DNA of 64,000 bases from Anthoceros angustus. Its lineage: Eukaryota > Streptophyta > Anthocerotopsida > Anthocerotales > Anthocerotaceae. The notes beneath the pieces are model-generated. The model did no database searches. It was not told the DNA's origin and saw only the letters and a program-made list of their open reading frames with translations. The stretch spans positions 48,501-112,500 of the forward strand of contig MU008176.1 of assembly GCA_010909165.1 (NCBI GenBank). The letters are read 5' to 3'. The position numbers were made by a program, and so were the translations under genes. Shown here one piece after another: positions 1-9,997 of this stretch (positions within the stretch are counted from its first letter, which is position 1; every line of letters begins with the position of its first letter).

Positions 1-110
1 TGGAGCTTGGACTCAGCGCTGCCTGCAGCATTCAGGATCTCGCTGCGCTGCCTGAACACAGTCTGCCCGGCGAGGGCAGCACTGGAGGCGCATGCTGTGG
101 CGGCCGCCAT
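1..110 (-). CDS. LHCII chlorophyll a/b-binding protein, 5' end only
   Basis: Read on the minus strand from the ATG at 110-108, this gives 36 residues ([16 protein letters not shown]...) that match the transit-peptide region of the LHCII genes at 12039 and 14115 almost residue for residue, including the [14 protein letters not shown] stretch. The reading frame is open to the window edge, so the rest of the gene lies outside. The family product is a thylakoid antenna protein imported into the chloroplast. It is in the opposite orientation to the other LHCII copies, so the cluster contains an inverted member. Whether the gene is complete cannot be judged from 36 residues. Confidence 0.85.
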   Translation of the reverse strand, partial: MAAATACASSAALAGQTVFRQRSEILNAAGSAESKL

Positions 111-414
111 TGCTACTGAGCTTCGAAATTCGAGGGATGGGGGGAGCTTGGCTAATGAGAGAACCGGCAGAGGGGAAGGACAGAACTGTTTGCTCCCTCA
201 CGGAAGCCTCTGTATGTGTACTCACTCTTGGTCTCGCCTGATTCGCTGCCGGTGGATAGGATAGGGCTGATATTCTTCGCATCAGATAGCGCTCCGGGAT
301 TGGGCATTTCTAGCATCGCCACGCTTGCCGTTTCCCAGGCTCTCAGACCCTGCTAGACTGGTGGCTCCCAGGCTCCGAGCATGTGGAATCTCGATTCGAG
401 CGTGTCGAATTTTT

Positions 415-640
415 ACATACCATCAAAACAAGAGAAGAAGAAGAATTTTATTGAAGTCCACTAAGGACAGATTTCCGTCAAGGGACTTGGAACTTAACAA
501 CTTGTACCCTGGTGTGCCTAAGCTACTTGCACCAATGGCATCCACTCCCTTTAGCCACCCCATCTAACTACCGATCTAAGCTCAGGATGCTTAATCACCA
601 GGTTCTTATAAATGTGTGTCCATTTGGACACACATAAGAG
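415..640 (-). repeat. Dispersed repeat R, inverted copy
   Basis: The reverse complement of this stretch matches the repeat at 17697-18110 and its three further copies: it has the AATAAAATTCTTCTT end, the AAAGGGAGTGGATGCC core and the TTCTTATAAATGTGTGTCC head. This copy is shorter, with one core unit instead of about four, and more diverged. Its outer end holds a near-perfect palindrome, TGTGTGTCCATTTGGACACACA, near 614-635, which the direct copies show only in part. The polyadenylation-like AATAAA and the abrupt ends suggest a short LTR or a non-autonomous element. No coding sequence is visible. Confidence 0.75.
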
Positions 641-1200
641 TATCTACCCTGTACGCATCAGTTGCATGATTATTTAGTTTTTGAACTAAGGTCTTCCAAG
701 ACACGAATGAGGAAAGGGGTAGGTAGTCAGATTAATGTGTTCATGTGTGCATCCATGCGCATGGCTTGGCATGGATATGTGTCCCCATAAGCATGTGTGA
801 TGTGTGTGTGATGTATGTGCGGTGTGCATCAAGAGGGCAAACCATCTGTGAGTCACGGCGGTATTATTGCCCAATCACCGGCAACGGGCGATATGGCGCG
901 ATTCGGAGTTGAGCGTCACGGCGCCCGATGCGGACACCCGCGATTCAGCAAGAACGCCGAGTGCGTGGGTAGATAAAGGGCTAGAGGCCGCGTAGGAAGT
1001 TGGATTGCTGATGTTTGTTCGATTGAACAGCCATACGGATCCCGGGGTTCTTTCATGGTGCGAGCTCTAGTAAAGGGAGAGTGAGGGCTTTTTGCCAAGA
1101 TTCAGGCGAGAACATATTTTCAGATCAGCAATCCCTTTTCGGAGCTTAGCCTGGCAGCTGCATCAAAGAACGGCGGATGACCCAGGCGGAACGCCGACGG
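641..1200. other. Intergenic, TG-rich stretch, no gene seen
   Basis: The part from about 735 to 835 is rich in alternating TG and CATG steps (simple-sequence character). The remainder has only short open frames without recognisable domains. It probably holds the left flank or LTR remains of the gypsy element that follows, but I could not match an LTR pair. Confidence 0.4.
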
Positions 1201-1484
1201 AAGGACCGTGACACAACCAAGATAAGTCAATGGTGGAAGTTTATGAGAATGCTATAGATTATTCTGTGTTGTCTTATGCGGGTCGATCCATTCTTCACCT
1301 GGCCGCCTTGGCGGAACTAGAACCTGCGTATCTATGGCAGAGACTGTGGGACGAAGTGATTGACAAGCTGGCCTGGCTAACGGACTGGACTCAAGGAGGC
1401 ACCAACACCGACTTTGATGGAATGCCGTACATAGTCTCTCACAGAGGAAGAGAGTGAGAGGGTGATGGTGTTTCTACGCTCTGG

Positions 1485-2360
1485 TTGGACAAACGAAAGA
1501 CACCCATTCAAGAAGCTCGCAGTCCTACTGTCCAATATCCCTCAGTCTATAGGCTAGGTGGTCGGTTTGAGTGGAGTCAAAGCCCCATCCGCTCCATCAC
1601 ATTTGAAGAAAGTTGTGGCGGAGCAAGAATGGAGTACGAGGCAGCGCCCAGCAAGAATGATGTGTTCACCGGTCGGCATGGTAGCATGTCACTTGCCGAC
1701 TTTGAAGAGAAGTTCAGGTGGGCAATCGATGAGATGGTGCTCAAATACAAATCTGAGTTCACACCCGAAATGGCGTTAAGAAAAATGAGCACCTTCCTAG
1801 AAGGGGAAGCGCTGACTTGTTACAGGGACTGCAAGGATCAAATCTTGCAAGATACACGGACTTTGGCGAGGGCAAGAAGGGCCAAGAAGATGTCAAAGGG
1901 AAGTGAAGAGGAGGAGGCGTCCAGCTCTATGCAAGGTGATGCAATCACGTATCTAGTGATGAAATGTTTGCCAAGTTTGGGGAGATGTTTCCGGTGTCCT
2001 CCATAGAAAAGATCCAAGAACTGTCAAAGTTCGTCATCAAGCCCAATGAACCTCTCAGGTCCGCCTACCAAGTTAAGGCAATTGGTGAAGGATACACGAG
2101 TGAAGACGATGCGAGAAGCTGCCCAGATATACATAGCCGCGCTTCCGGGCAGACAAAGGAGAGTGATCGCCAATTTCCTTCACATGATGCACGGTGCTGA
2201 TTATGAGTTGGAGCAGGCCTACGAGATGGCTGAAAAGGTCATGAAAGGTGATGCTGTGACCAGCGCGTACCGGGAAGAACATAACCTAGTCAGGACACAT
2301 CAACCTGCCTCGAACACACACCGGTTCCAAGGAAGAAACATGCCTCGTGAGCCGACGTAG
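1485..2360 (+). pseudogene. gypsy gag, frameshifted
   Basis: An open frame from 1485 to 2006 contains the capsid-like segment MSLADFEEKFRWAIDEMV ... FLEGEALTCYRD, typical of retrotransposon Gag (short helices, a conserved aromatic/EGEA-W region). The protein continues in a second frame from about 1964 (KFGEMFPVSSIEKIQELSKF) and a third from 2046 (REAAQIYIAALPGRQRRVIANF). These together read as one capsid domain broken by at least two frame changes. No zinc knuckle is seen at its end. Gag packages the element RNA in virus-like particles. This copy cannot make an intact protein. Confidence 0.72.
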
Positions 2361-2493
2361 GCAAGCGCTATGCGAAGGAGTTCACCCACTAAGGAGCGCC
2401 AACGATGACGCTGAGGCAACGGTAAAGTGCCTCACGTGGGGCCGATAAAGCCTTCGAAATATATCGACTCGATGGAGCAAAGGAAAAGGAGGC

Positions 2494-2904
2494 ATGCAGA
2501 GCCTATGCCAAGACAGGGCACACGGAGGCAAAGATGTCGGCAGGCACCCCAATTCAAACCTAAAGCATCTGAGGCGGGTCGCGACAAAGCTAAGCCGATG
2601 TGGTTATACCCGGAAAGCGTTTAGCGGCGCACAGCCGCAAGAACCGGCAATGGGCATGAGTGCGACAGGGAGTCCAAGTGCGCCTATCGAAGAATATGAC
2701 TCGGACACGGAGGTATACGCATTGATGGCCCCAAGGGCAGCGGCTGGTGAGAACGTCAGCACGAGCTTGGGAGATTTTATTCAAAGGAAGAAGTCTGAGG
2801 AAAGAAACTTCGTGCAAGCCTGGATGAGGAAGGAGTCTCTGGGAGGAGGCGTGGTACCTGGACTTGTTAGTTTACGAGGTGATCATCTAAAACCGACAGC
2901 GTGA
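2494..2904 (+). pseudogene. gag-pol linker region, open frame
   Basis: This is an open frame of 136 residues between gag and protease. It has a basic N-terminal part and an acidic patch (EEYDSDTEVYAL) followed by a charged stretch, and no domain that I recognise. Its position suggests the C-terminal part of Gag or the linker to protease. The acidic EEYDSDTEV segment resembles the low-complexity spacer before protease in many gypsy polyproteins, but that is only a resemblance. Confidence 0.4.
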
Positions 2905-3019
2905 GGCAAAGGAGGCATCGCCATGGTGAACAATCGTAACCGGAAATCACCGCGATGGCTTCGCTGTATCGCTTGGTCGACACCGTGTGGATCCGGCAAG
3001 GCGGTGGCAGCAGCGCCAA

Positions 3020-3255
3020 CCGTATGGAAGTAAGTCGGGTTAAGGCGAGGTGCGATCACCACCTCCGCAGGGACTAAGGAGCAGGTGATTGGCATAACTC
3101 GCGATCCAGTACGAATCGAGCTCAAACTAGGCACCGAAGACTCCACTGTCATTGAAGTGCGATGCTTAGTGTCTGATGCCAGAAATTACGACGTGTTGCT
3201 CGGTGCTGACGCCACTCATGGTCCGGCGATGGGGGTGGACCCATTGCACCCGTAG
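3020..3255 (+). pseudogene. gypsy aspartic protease (retropepsin-like), partial
   Basis: The frame through 3056-3255 reads ITTSAGTKEQVIGITRD ... VSDARNYDVLLGADATH. The YDVLLGAD segment is the conserved C-terminal ILG-type strand of retropepsins (usually ILGxDWL). The N-terminal catalytic Asp-Ser/Thr-Gly is not visible in frame, so only the second half of the fold is supported. The frame closes at a TAG after VDPLHP (3253-3255). It lies between gag and the methyltransferase, as expected for a gypsy polyprotein. Confidence 0.6.
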
Positions 3256-3594
3256 CCTTACACCACGATGGCAAGGAAGGAGATTTCACATGTGGCGAGG
3301 ATACCATTGGACATGCGCGGCGGATGAATAAATGTTATGATGGCACTTCACAAAGATGTGGCGCAGAAGTGCATCAAGTGAGGTATGGGAGGAAAACCAG
3401 GACCTGATGAGGGAGGAAGTACAGGACGAACGACAAGTCGGAAAATGCATGCATGTCAAGACAACTCCTATGTTGTCGCTGCATTGGCAAGAGGCGGTTC
3501 GAAAGGATGCCCAAGGCATGGCAGTGGTAGTGGCGCTTGGAGGGCTACTTGTCACCGCACCCCCGAATAAGGCGGACTGCGAATCAACAATGAT

Positions 3595-4560
3595 GTGGTA
3601 CGATGGCAGGCGGACACACGTGGGATTCACCTCATGGAGCTATGCTCCGGCATCAGCAGCGGGCTTGAAGCCGTGTTGAAAAGTGGGTTGCGGGTGAGAA
3701 AATACACGTGTGTTGAGTTGGATGAGAAGGCACGTGCGGTGGCCAGATCAAGGATCGTTAGACTGCAAAGGAAGTATGCTGGATTGATAAGCATCGAAGC
3801 AATCAAGGGTTGTCAAAGCAGATTGCCTCCGGACATCATGTTGGTAGGGAAACGACAGCTTGAGGCAATCAGGTGTACTGTAGACATGCTAATCGCAGGA
3901 TGGGAGTGCCAGACATTTTCCAGAGCCGGTCGCGGTTATGGTAACGGTGTAGAGATGGCCGCGGAAGTGATCCGAATCCTAAGGGAAGTACAGTTGATCA
4001 ATCCAGATTGCTGGTACATTTTGGAGAATGTGTGTGGAGCGTTTGATAGGCGTGAGAACGTCAGAAAGGACTATGAGCGGCTCAGGAGATGGTTGGGTGA
4101 AGGATTCATCATCAATGCAGCACAGACTGGGTCGTATGCTCACCGAGTATGAAGTTTTTGGACAAACGTGGCCGGAGTGGAAGTCCTTAAGCAGCATCGA
4201 GCATTGACAGTGCCAGTAGAATAGTGTGTGGATGAAATTCTGGAGGCAGGTCGATGCTCACAGCCAGTGCACAGAAAGGATAGACCGCCACACTTTCCAG
4301 TCAACACGGTGGGTACTACAAGAAAGGCGTGACCCACACTGGTAAGGACTGCACAATCATACGCGTTTCAGAGAGGCGGAGATGGCATGGTATTGGATAT
4401 GAATGGAAATGAAATCGGGAGCCCATGATAAGGGAACGAACGAGCTATGGATTCAGCGGTACCTTCACGCACGGTGTCTCCGAAGCATACCGGTGCAAGC
4501 TGGTGGGACAGGCATTTGATCTCACCTGCTTGCAATGGCTATTAATCAGGGGCATGGCCA
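3595..4560 (+). pseudogene. Retrotransposon-borne cytosine-5 DNA methyltransferase
   Basis: The first 185 residues (3595-4152) carry the SAM-binding motif I (MELCSGISSGLEAVL, near 3634), a VELDEKA acidic motif II, the catalytic motif IV as GWECQTFSRAGRG with the Cys codon at 3907-3909, and motif VI as WYILENV near 4012. The frame ends in a TGA at 4150-4152. The same frame continues beyond it with SFWTNVAGVEVLKQ, the region that follows the conserved AHRV of motif VIII, so the stop is an in-frame lesion (TGA could come from CGA by deamination). After further breaks, 4425-4560 gives RERTSYGFSG and GVSEAYRCKLVGQAFDLTCL, the C-terminal motifs IX/X. A full-length domain was therefore present. It has Glu rather than the usual Pro before the catalytic Cys. 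The expected role is CG methylation of element DNA. The lesions make this copy inactive. Confidence 0.88.
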
Positions 4561-4852
4561 CCCATGGCCGGGATAGCGTCTTTGCAACGATTGTCAAGAC
4601 GACGCTTTCGAAGCAAAGCAAGGAGCTGCGCATGAGTGCCGCAAGTAGACGCCATCACGGGACAGAAATAATCTAAGGGAAACGCATGAGTGGCGGTGAC
4701 GGTGAAGAATCGGAGGAGGTCGATCGAAAAGATTCGAACATGTTGCAACGACAACCGGCTTTTGATTCACCGAATGAGCCGGGCGATATGACAAAGTAAA
4801 GTTCAAGATCACCACCACCACCAATGAGCTCATATTCCGATGGAGGCATAAG

Positions 4853-5575
4853 TTGAGTCCCATGGAATGGGAGATTGTGGATAAACGATGCAAGGAGTTG
4901 GCAGCGGCTGGGTTGATCACGAAGTCAACTTCTCAATACGCTGTTGCCATGGTGTTACCATTGAAGAAGGACGAAAATGGTGAATGGAAGGACAGGCGGA
5001 TGTGCGGGGACTATCGTGCACTGAACGAAGTCACGCCCATGGAACGGTACCCCATGCCCACTCCTGATGAAATTTTTGATGCCATAGGGCGGGCCAAGTA
5101 TTTCACCACATTGGACTTTCGATCCGGATTCAACCAGATTGTCATTGAGGAAGGAGACAAGTGCAAGACAGCGTTCTGGGGTAAGGATCAGCTTTGGGAG
5201 TGGGAAACGATGCCGTTTGGCTTGAAGAACGCATCTATATATTTTCAGCGGGTGGCTGACTTAGAACTGCAAGGACTGCCATTCGTGAGGTGCTATATAG
5301 ACGATATCCTGGTGTTTAGTAATACATTGGAGGAGCATCTTGAACACCTGGAAGTCCTGCTGCAGAGACTGGCCAAATCGGGGCTGAAAGCACACCCAAG
5401 AAAATGCAAGTTCGCCTATAAAGAGATAGAATATTTGGGACATAAGATTGTTCCAGGTGGGGTGCTGCCTCAGTTGGCCAAGGTGCAGGCGGTGAACCTC
5501 ATGCCCAGACCCAAAGATGTAGCCACCTTGAGGGCCTTCCTAGGGCTTGTCAACTACTATCACGTTTCAATGTAA
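4853..5575 (+). pseudogene. gypsy reverse transcriptase
   Basis: A 240-residue open frame covers most of an RT_1 domain: LSPMEWEIVDKRCKELAAAG at the start, the fingers/palm segment MCGDYRALNEVTP with PMPTPDEIFDAI, TTLDFRSGFNQI, the FGLKNAS loop, and the active-site YIDDILVFS at 5293-5319. It ends with the thumb/connection segment RAFLGLVNYYHVS. All signature elements of gypsy RT are in one frame, so this is the best-preserved part of the element. The methyltransferase is upstream and the RNase H downstream is in another frame. The catalytic aspartates are intact. Confidence 0.9.
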
Positions 5576-5599
5576 ACATGAGTGGAACTCGCAGCGCCG

Positions 5600-6060
5600 T
5601 ATGAACCGCTCAAGAAAGGTGCACGGCAAAGGGTCGCAGGAACAAGCATGGCAAGAGCTAAAGGACCAGTTGACGGAGAGGCCAATTCTCAGAAGGCCCA
5701 ACTTTGATAAACCCTTCATCTTACATACGGACTGGAGTACCGGATTGGAGCAAAGGCACAACAGATGAAGAGGGGAAGGAGCGAGTTGTCGCATACGCAA
5801 GCAGGTCCAATAATGCAGCAGAAGCAATTTATTTATCTTATGAAGGCGAATGCTTAGCAAGGCATGGTGTTGCATTTCGAGTAGTATTTGGCCTCGAAGC
5901 TTTTGTTATGACCACGCCACCACATCGCTAATGACGAACATGAAATTAAGCGGAAAGCTTGCTAGATGGGCGCTTTTGCTTTCAGAATATGATATGCAAA
6001 TCGTGCACCGAGCAGGCAAGGTGCATCTTAATGCTGATGGGCTCAGCAGGAACCCGGTGT
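5600..6060 (+). pseudogene. gypsy RNase H, frameshifted
   Basis: This region is read across three frames: QEQAWQELKDQLTERPILRRP and KPFILHTDWST (5640-5745), then GKERVVAYASRSNNAAEAIYLSYEGECLA (about 5775-5862), then KLARWALLLSEYDMQIVHRAGKVHLNADGLSR (5951-6052). These are the ordered motifs of the retrotransposon RNase H domain, including the first Asp (LHTD), the Glu (EGE) and the terminal HxxGK-x-N-x-ADxLSR segment. At least two frame changes separate them, so no functional protein is possible. Confidence 0.83.
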
Positions 6061-6924
6061 GCAACGAGGGAGACATGACAGAAGCAAGACATGACTTGGG
6101 ACTCACCCAGAATCTGCCCAGCTTGTATATGGCACTAATGTCCATTGAAGAAAAAGATGAAGGACAACTGGCTGAAGGAGGACGAGACATATGGAAAAAC
6201 AAGCAAGCCATACAGCTGCTGCAACAGGGGCATGTGGCTGGTTTGGACACAGCTGCGCTTAGAAGGCTACAGCAAAGAATAAGCCGATATAGTTACACAG
6301 GCGGCAAGGTATTTGTGAACAATCGTGGGATTCTCAAAGAAGTGCCACCATTGGAGGACAGGAAGCAGCTGGTGACCAAGGTGCATAAGACGCTCGGTCA
6401 CTTTGGTATCAAACGAACGCATCATATGCTCAAGAATGCATACTCGTCGTATGTATCGACGTTGAAAAGGTAGTTATGCGCTGGTCAGATGCGAAAAGCC
6501 GATTTATGCCCAAGATGTGATGCTGCACTCACTGCCTATCAGAGGGCTTTTCTTCAGATGGTCCGTGGACTTGATGCCTGAGCTGCCAGTTACCAGACAG
6601 GGCAATCGACATTGCATGCTAATGATAGAACACTTCTCGAAGTGGGTGGAGTCAGCCTTCCTTCCGGTCAGAAGCTCACAGTACACTGCTCTAGCATTTT
6701 TGCAATGTGTCCTTAGTAGATATGGGAGTTGTGCCGAAGTGTTGACAGATCAAGGTAATGAATTCAGAGTTTTCATTGACCGTTTAGCCCCGATTGATCA
6801 CAAAGTGACACGAGACCATCCACAAGCAGATGGGTTAGCGGAACAGTTGGTTCAGACCTTCAAGGATTCGCTTCGCAAGTACTGTACCGAAATTGAGCCT
6901 CGAATCCCGGTAGGGACATTATAA
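6060..6924 (+). pseudogene. gypsy integrase: zinc-binding and DDE core
   Basis: The zinc-binding H-x-H part is VHKTLGHFGIKRTHHMLKNAY near 6380-6440, after which the frame stops at 6473. The catalytic core is in a separate frame from 6517: WSVDLMPELPVTRQGN with the first Asp, VLTDQGNEF with the second Asp, and DHPQADGLAEQLVQTFKDSL, which carries the third acidic residue. The DDE triad is therefore present. The frame ends at 6924 shortly after the core, so the C-terminal domain is missing or out of frame. The upstream break and early stop indicate an inactive copy. Confidence 0.85.
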
Positions 6925-7859
6925 ACGCCGCCATCTTGTACAAACAACTTAACGTCTACCACTTTTTCCCATTGCGTTTGGGTTTATTCTAAACACCGAA
7001 CATAATGACTTTCCCTGTTACTTGCCTGCACTGCAGACATTAGGAACTTAACAACGTTTTTATGAAGAATGGTTTTATATGGTCGGTGACTGTAATGCCT
7101 GAAACGGCCTCCATGGAAGGCTAAGACGTTCCAACCTATCGAATGCTGGAAGGAACCTTGCCTTCTTTCATTTCCTCCACCACCGTCCAACCTCGAAAGA
7201 CGCCCAACAAAATGCTTCGCGCCACTCACTGCATAGACGACGCCGATGTCACCAGAGTGCTTACTAACGCCGCCATCGATGCGTTCGTGCACATGTTCTC
7301 ATTCCCCTGCTTGATTGTGCATACATCATGGATGGTGAGGTTCAATCCCAATATGAAAGAGAACTTCCTGAAGTGCAACGGACGAGGAGAAGAGCAGACT
7401 TGAACGCCCACCGGGCGCGCCAGACAGCCACATAGATATCATCAGCCTCCCACGAGGCACGGGCGGCCAAGGTGTGCTTACTCACTTGCATTCTCATGGA
7501 GGTTGGATTTGTGAATTTAATCATCGATCAGAAGTCTATGGCATACCCGCACTGACATCGACCGCCGACATCGCCGGCCATCGGCCTCCCTACCATTCCG
7601 AGGTGCCTGCCACGGACATCAAGAAATCTTAACCCAGATGCCACCTGAGGGATCCCCATGCAAACAACGAGTGAGCAAGCGCGCAAGAAACCAAGCCACT
7701 CACAAAGTTGCTCAATGCGAGGCTTGTTCACCGCGGTGGAGTCCTAAGATGCACCATCGCACGATCAAGAATGCGGCAATACGAATGAGGAGGCGACGAT
7801 TTTAGCACTTCAAGATCGGCGACCGCCATCTTATCACCCCAAACCAAAGGAGTGAGACT
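6925..7859. other. No gene recognised
   Basis: Only short open frames occur here (for example 7143-7403 on the plus strand), and none has a recognisable motif. The stretch separates the end of the gypsy integrase from the next mobile-element relic. It could hold the 3' end of the gypsy element, but no polypurine tract or LTR repeat could be matched. Confidence 0.4.
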
Positions 7860-8213
7860 TTGTCCGCATACTACGAGTCGTGCCAAAAGAGGCGAAGTGG
7901 AGTCCCAATGAGGAAATGTGAAGTGGAAAGCATCAACATTGATTTCGAAAAGGCATGTTGCAATCAGATGTGTCTCTACAGATTGACAAAAGAAAGGTTT
8001 CGTGAACAACGGTATTGCTCTTTACGGATGGGGAGGCAGGAGCAAGAAACATTTTTGGAATCCCTGATACAGGTTGTACGACAAGAGCAGGGTAACGCCA
8101 AAGTTATTACTCATCTGGGCCGGATCCTTCCGGCGTCGCTATGCGCCTTCGTAAGAGTGTATTGCCTACCACAGTATGAAGAGTTGAAGAGTAGAGTCAT
8201 CAATGCACTGTGA
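7860..8213 (+). pseudogene. N-terminal block of IDGMDQ-type element protein
   Basis: The open frame is 117 residues. The middle, FEKACCNQMCLYRLTKERF followed by EQRYCSLRMGRQEQETFLESL, fits the N-terminal pattern of the IDGMDQ family: a CC-x3-C cluster, then a helix starting near LT, then a second helix around a Q-E-x-F-L core. Function is unknown and the Cys residues may bind zinc. The frame stops at 8213. The next related block (8350) is in another frame, so either an intron or damage lies between them. Confidence 0.45.
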
Positions 8214-8344
8214 TGCCATGAGGTCAATCCAAAATGCAGCCTCACCATGCCTTAAGTGCAATAGCCCGGATGGACAATGCTTTCCCGAACAACATGGTAG
8301 AGACTTCCAAATATCGAGGTCTTCAACCTACCCGACACATACAC

Positions 8345-8544
8345 AAAACTAAAAATTTGGGGTGAATATAGGCGGCATTGTGAACAAAGAGGACAGCGGT
8401 ATGTGACTTACGCCTGGTTCTTGAAGCTATGGAAAGGGCACTTCAACAGGGTAAAGATTCCAAAGTCCAACAGATTCTCTACTTGCTCGCTCTGCGCTGG
8501 ATTGAAAACAATTATACGAAATACAATCTCAAAGGTTGATCAAG
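8345..8544 (+). pseudogene. Middle exon of IDGMDQ-type element protein
   Basis: The frame here reads KIWGEYRRHCEQRGQRYVTY followed by AWFLKLWKGHFNRVKIPKSN, then FSTCSLCAGLKTII and SKVDQGK. This matches the usual middle part of the family, a WxxHF-x-V-K-x-PK run followed by a C-x2-C pair. There is no ATG, so it must be an internal exon or a fragment. It ends at a strong donor, G|GTAAGTAAC, at 8545. The next family block begins at an acceptor-like ACTTTTAG near 9286, which suggests an intron of roughly 740 bp. Confidence 0.5.
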
Positions 8545-8690
8545 GTAAGTAACATTCTTTTCCTTATCCCATGTTTTCCAAAGATATCGAGGGTGGTTGA
8601 CCGCGTAGGCCAAACCCTCAATGGCACAGTACTGTGTTATGTCTACTATGTCAATATGCCCCCCCGCTTCCAGTGACAGGTGCCGAGGTG

Positions 8691-8924
8691 GACGCCGGCT
8701 GACCGGCGCCCACCATACGTCTCTTACCATACGTCCATAGCATTATGTGTGGACGGGTCCCCTGGTCATGAGGGTGCCGGCCGGCCGACGCCCTGCTCGG
8801 GTAACCCATGCATGTGCCTATCACATTGCTTGGGCCCCGCCATGCCGAAGGCCCGTCGGCTATTACCCTGTCGAGCTTGCAGTAATGAGGTCAGGTCCTC
8901 GCGAGCGCCGGCTGGCCGGCGCCC
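8691..8924. repeat. Three GC-rich imperfect palindromes in the presumed intron
   Basis: Three copies of a self-complementary motif of about 21 bp lie at 8691-8711, 8773-8793 and 8904-8924. The consensus core is GCCGGC[T/C]G[A/G]CCG, and the third copy contains GCGCCGGCTGGCCGGCGC. A fourth copy is at 10455-10475. They lie in the presumed intron and again past the end of the element's ORFs. The surrounding sequence is not repeated, so the motif itself appears to be the conserved unit. Confidence 0.75.
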
Positions 8925-9286
8925 CCAACCACATTACAAGTATTCTTTGCAGACTACGAGGAAGGCGGATATGCTCATCGGTTCGCCCAGGCCTTGTATC
9001 CTGCCTTCCCTGCATTTGGAAATGCCTAACAAATATGTTCCGCCCATTATATCCTTTGTGGTCGATCATAGGGAGAGTGGGGAGGGGTGAGGAAGGTGAA
9101 GTTGGCGTTGTCAATGCCGTAGGCACATCCCGCAGGGTGATGCTGGCAACGTTGATTGCTGGACATCATACTGTGTTTTTAATCTTGGAAGTTGTCAACT
9201 TTAAAGGGACTCAAATACTATGGTGTGAATATGTTATGTGCAGAGAAATATCAAACAGCATTGGACGCCCACCGCAAGTGACTTTT

Positions 9287-9491
9287 AGCAGAGCGTGCGA
9301 AGATGACAAAACACCGGAGCAAGAGTTATGTGGAACCACATAAGTATATGTTACTATGTATCGATGGCATGGACCAGAAGAAGACAGAGATACCGCACAT
9401 GTTGAGGTGGCCAAAAAACCTAGACGAGGAATGTCGCATTTTCGTTCACGTGGTCGGTTGCATGATCCACAACTATACCCACAAAGCTTGA
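9287..9491 (+). pseudogene. IDGMDQ-signature block of element protein
   Basis: Reading from the acceptor near 9286 gives ERAKMTKHRSKSYVEPHKYM, then LLCIDGMDQKKTEIPHMLRW, PKNLDEECRIFVHVVGCMIHN and a stop at 9491. The IDGMDQxKTxIPH signature followed by a V-H-V-x-G strand is the family hallmark. The conserved Asp residues would fit a nuclease or transposase active site, but that is inference. The rest of the expected domain is missing: only ten codons after MIHN the sequence switches frame into a methyltransferase. Confidence 0.55.
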
Positions 9492-9963
9492 GTCGTTCGT
9501 ATGGGACAAGACAAACATGAACAATGACAGGGGTGGATTTGAGACTGTGGAATACATAACTATCGGTTGGGGTGTGAAGGATGGGAGCAAAAAGGACAGA
9601 ATTGCAATGCTACCAAATGCTATGCAGGGAACTTTCAACAATGGAAGGTCCGTCATTGCTCATGACACAGTTGTCAAAAAACAGGTTTACATGTCACATG
9701 ACAAGTTGGTGGTCTGCCCTTACCAGAGACCACTTGGGTTGATGATGAAACTCATTAAAACCTTCTCCAAAGAGGGAGATTGGGTTCTGGATGCATGCTG
9801 TGGGAGCCGCAGCGTTACTTACAGGAAGGAATTGTATCGCCATCGAGGCTGACTTGAGATGTGCAGGTTATATTTCACAAAGAATTCATGGATTTGAGGT
9901 GCTTCCAGACGTAGTTGAAGAGTTGAATTTTGAAGCTCACCGGAGAGGACTTGCACAGTTCTG
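9481..9963 (+). pseudogene. N4/N6-type (amino) DNA methyltransferase fragment
   Basis: The block reads ESFVWDKTNMNNDRGGFETV-EYITIGW at the start, then HDKLVVCPYQRPLGLMMKLI, FSKEGDWVLDACCGS near 9772-9810, and, after a frame change near 9820, GRNCIAIEADLRCAGYISQR to a stop at 9963. This is the C-terminal half of a bacterial or phage-type DNA methylase: the KPxxLM helix, the SAM-binding motif I (here VLDACCGS), then the x-IxIExD motif II strand. The catalytic (D/S)PP(Y/W) motif IV would precede WDKTN in this class and is absent; its place is taken by the IDGMDQ fragment. Amino-methylases of this type are rare in eukaryotic nuclei. The copy is broken by the missing motif IV and the frameshift. 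Confidence 0.72.
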
Positions 9964-9997
9964 AGCAAAGGAGGTTTGCATTAGCGAGAAGGACTCC

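Larger units (their letters stand above)
1230..6924 (+). mobile_element. Decayed Ty3/gypsy retrotransposon carrying a DNA methyltransferase
   Basis: The domains lie in one orientation in the order gag, retropepsin-like protease, cytosine-5 DNA methyltransferase, reverse transcriptase, RNase H, integrase. RT before integrase defines Ty3/gypsy. The methyltransferase sits between protease and RT and is not part of the canonical gypsy set. Every domain is interrupted by stops or frame changes, so this copy is dead. No LTR pair, primer-binding site or target duplication was found, so the outer limits are only approximate. Retrotransposons with captured DNMTs are known from charophytes and dinoflagellates, and this copy fits that class. 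Confidence 0.88.

Noticed and set aside
686-874. His-rich minus-strand ORF as a metal-binding protein
   Set aside because: The His-Thr runs arise from a TG/CA simple-sequence stretch, and there is no start context or neighbour to support a gene.
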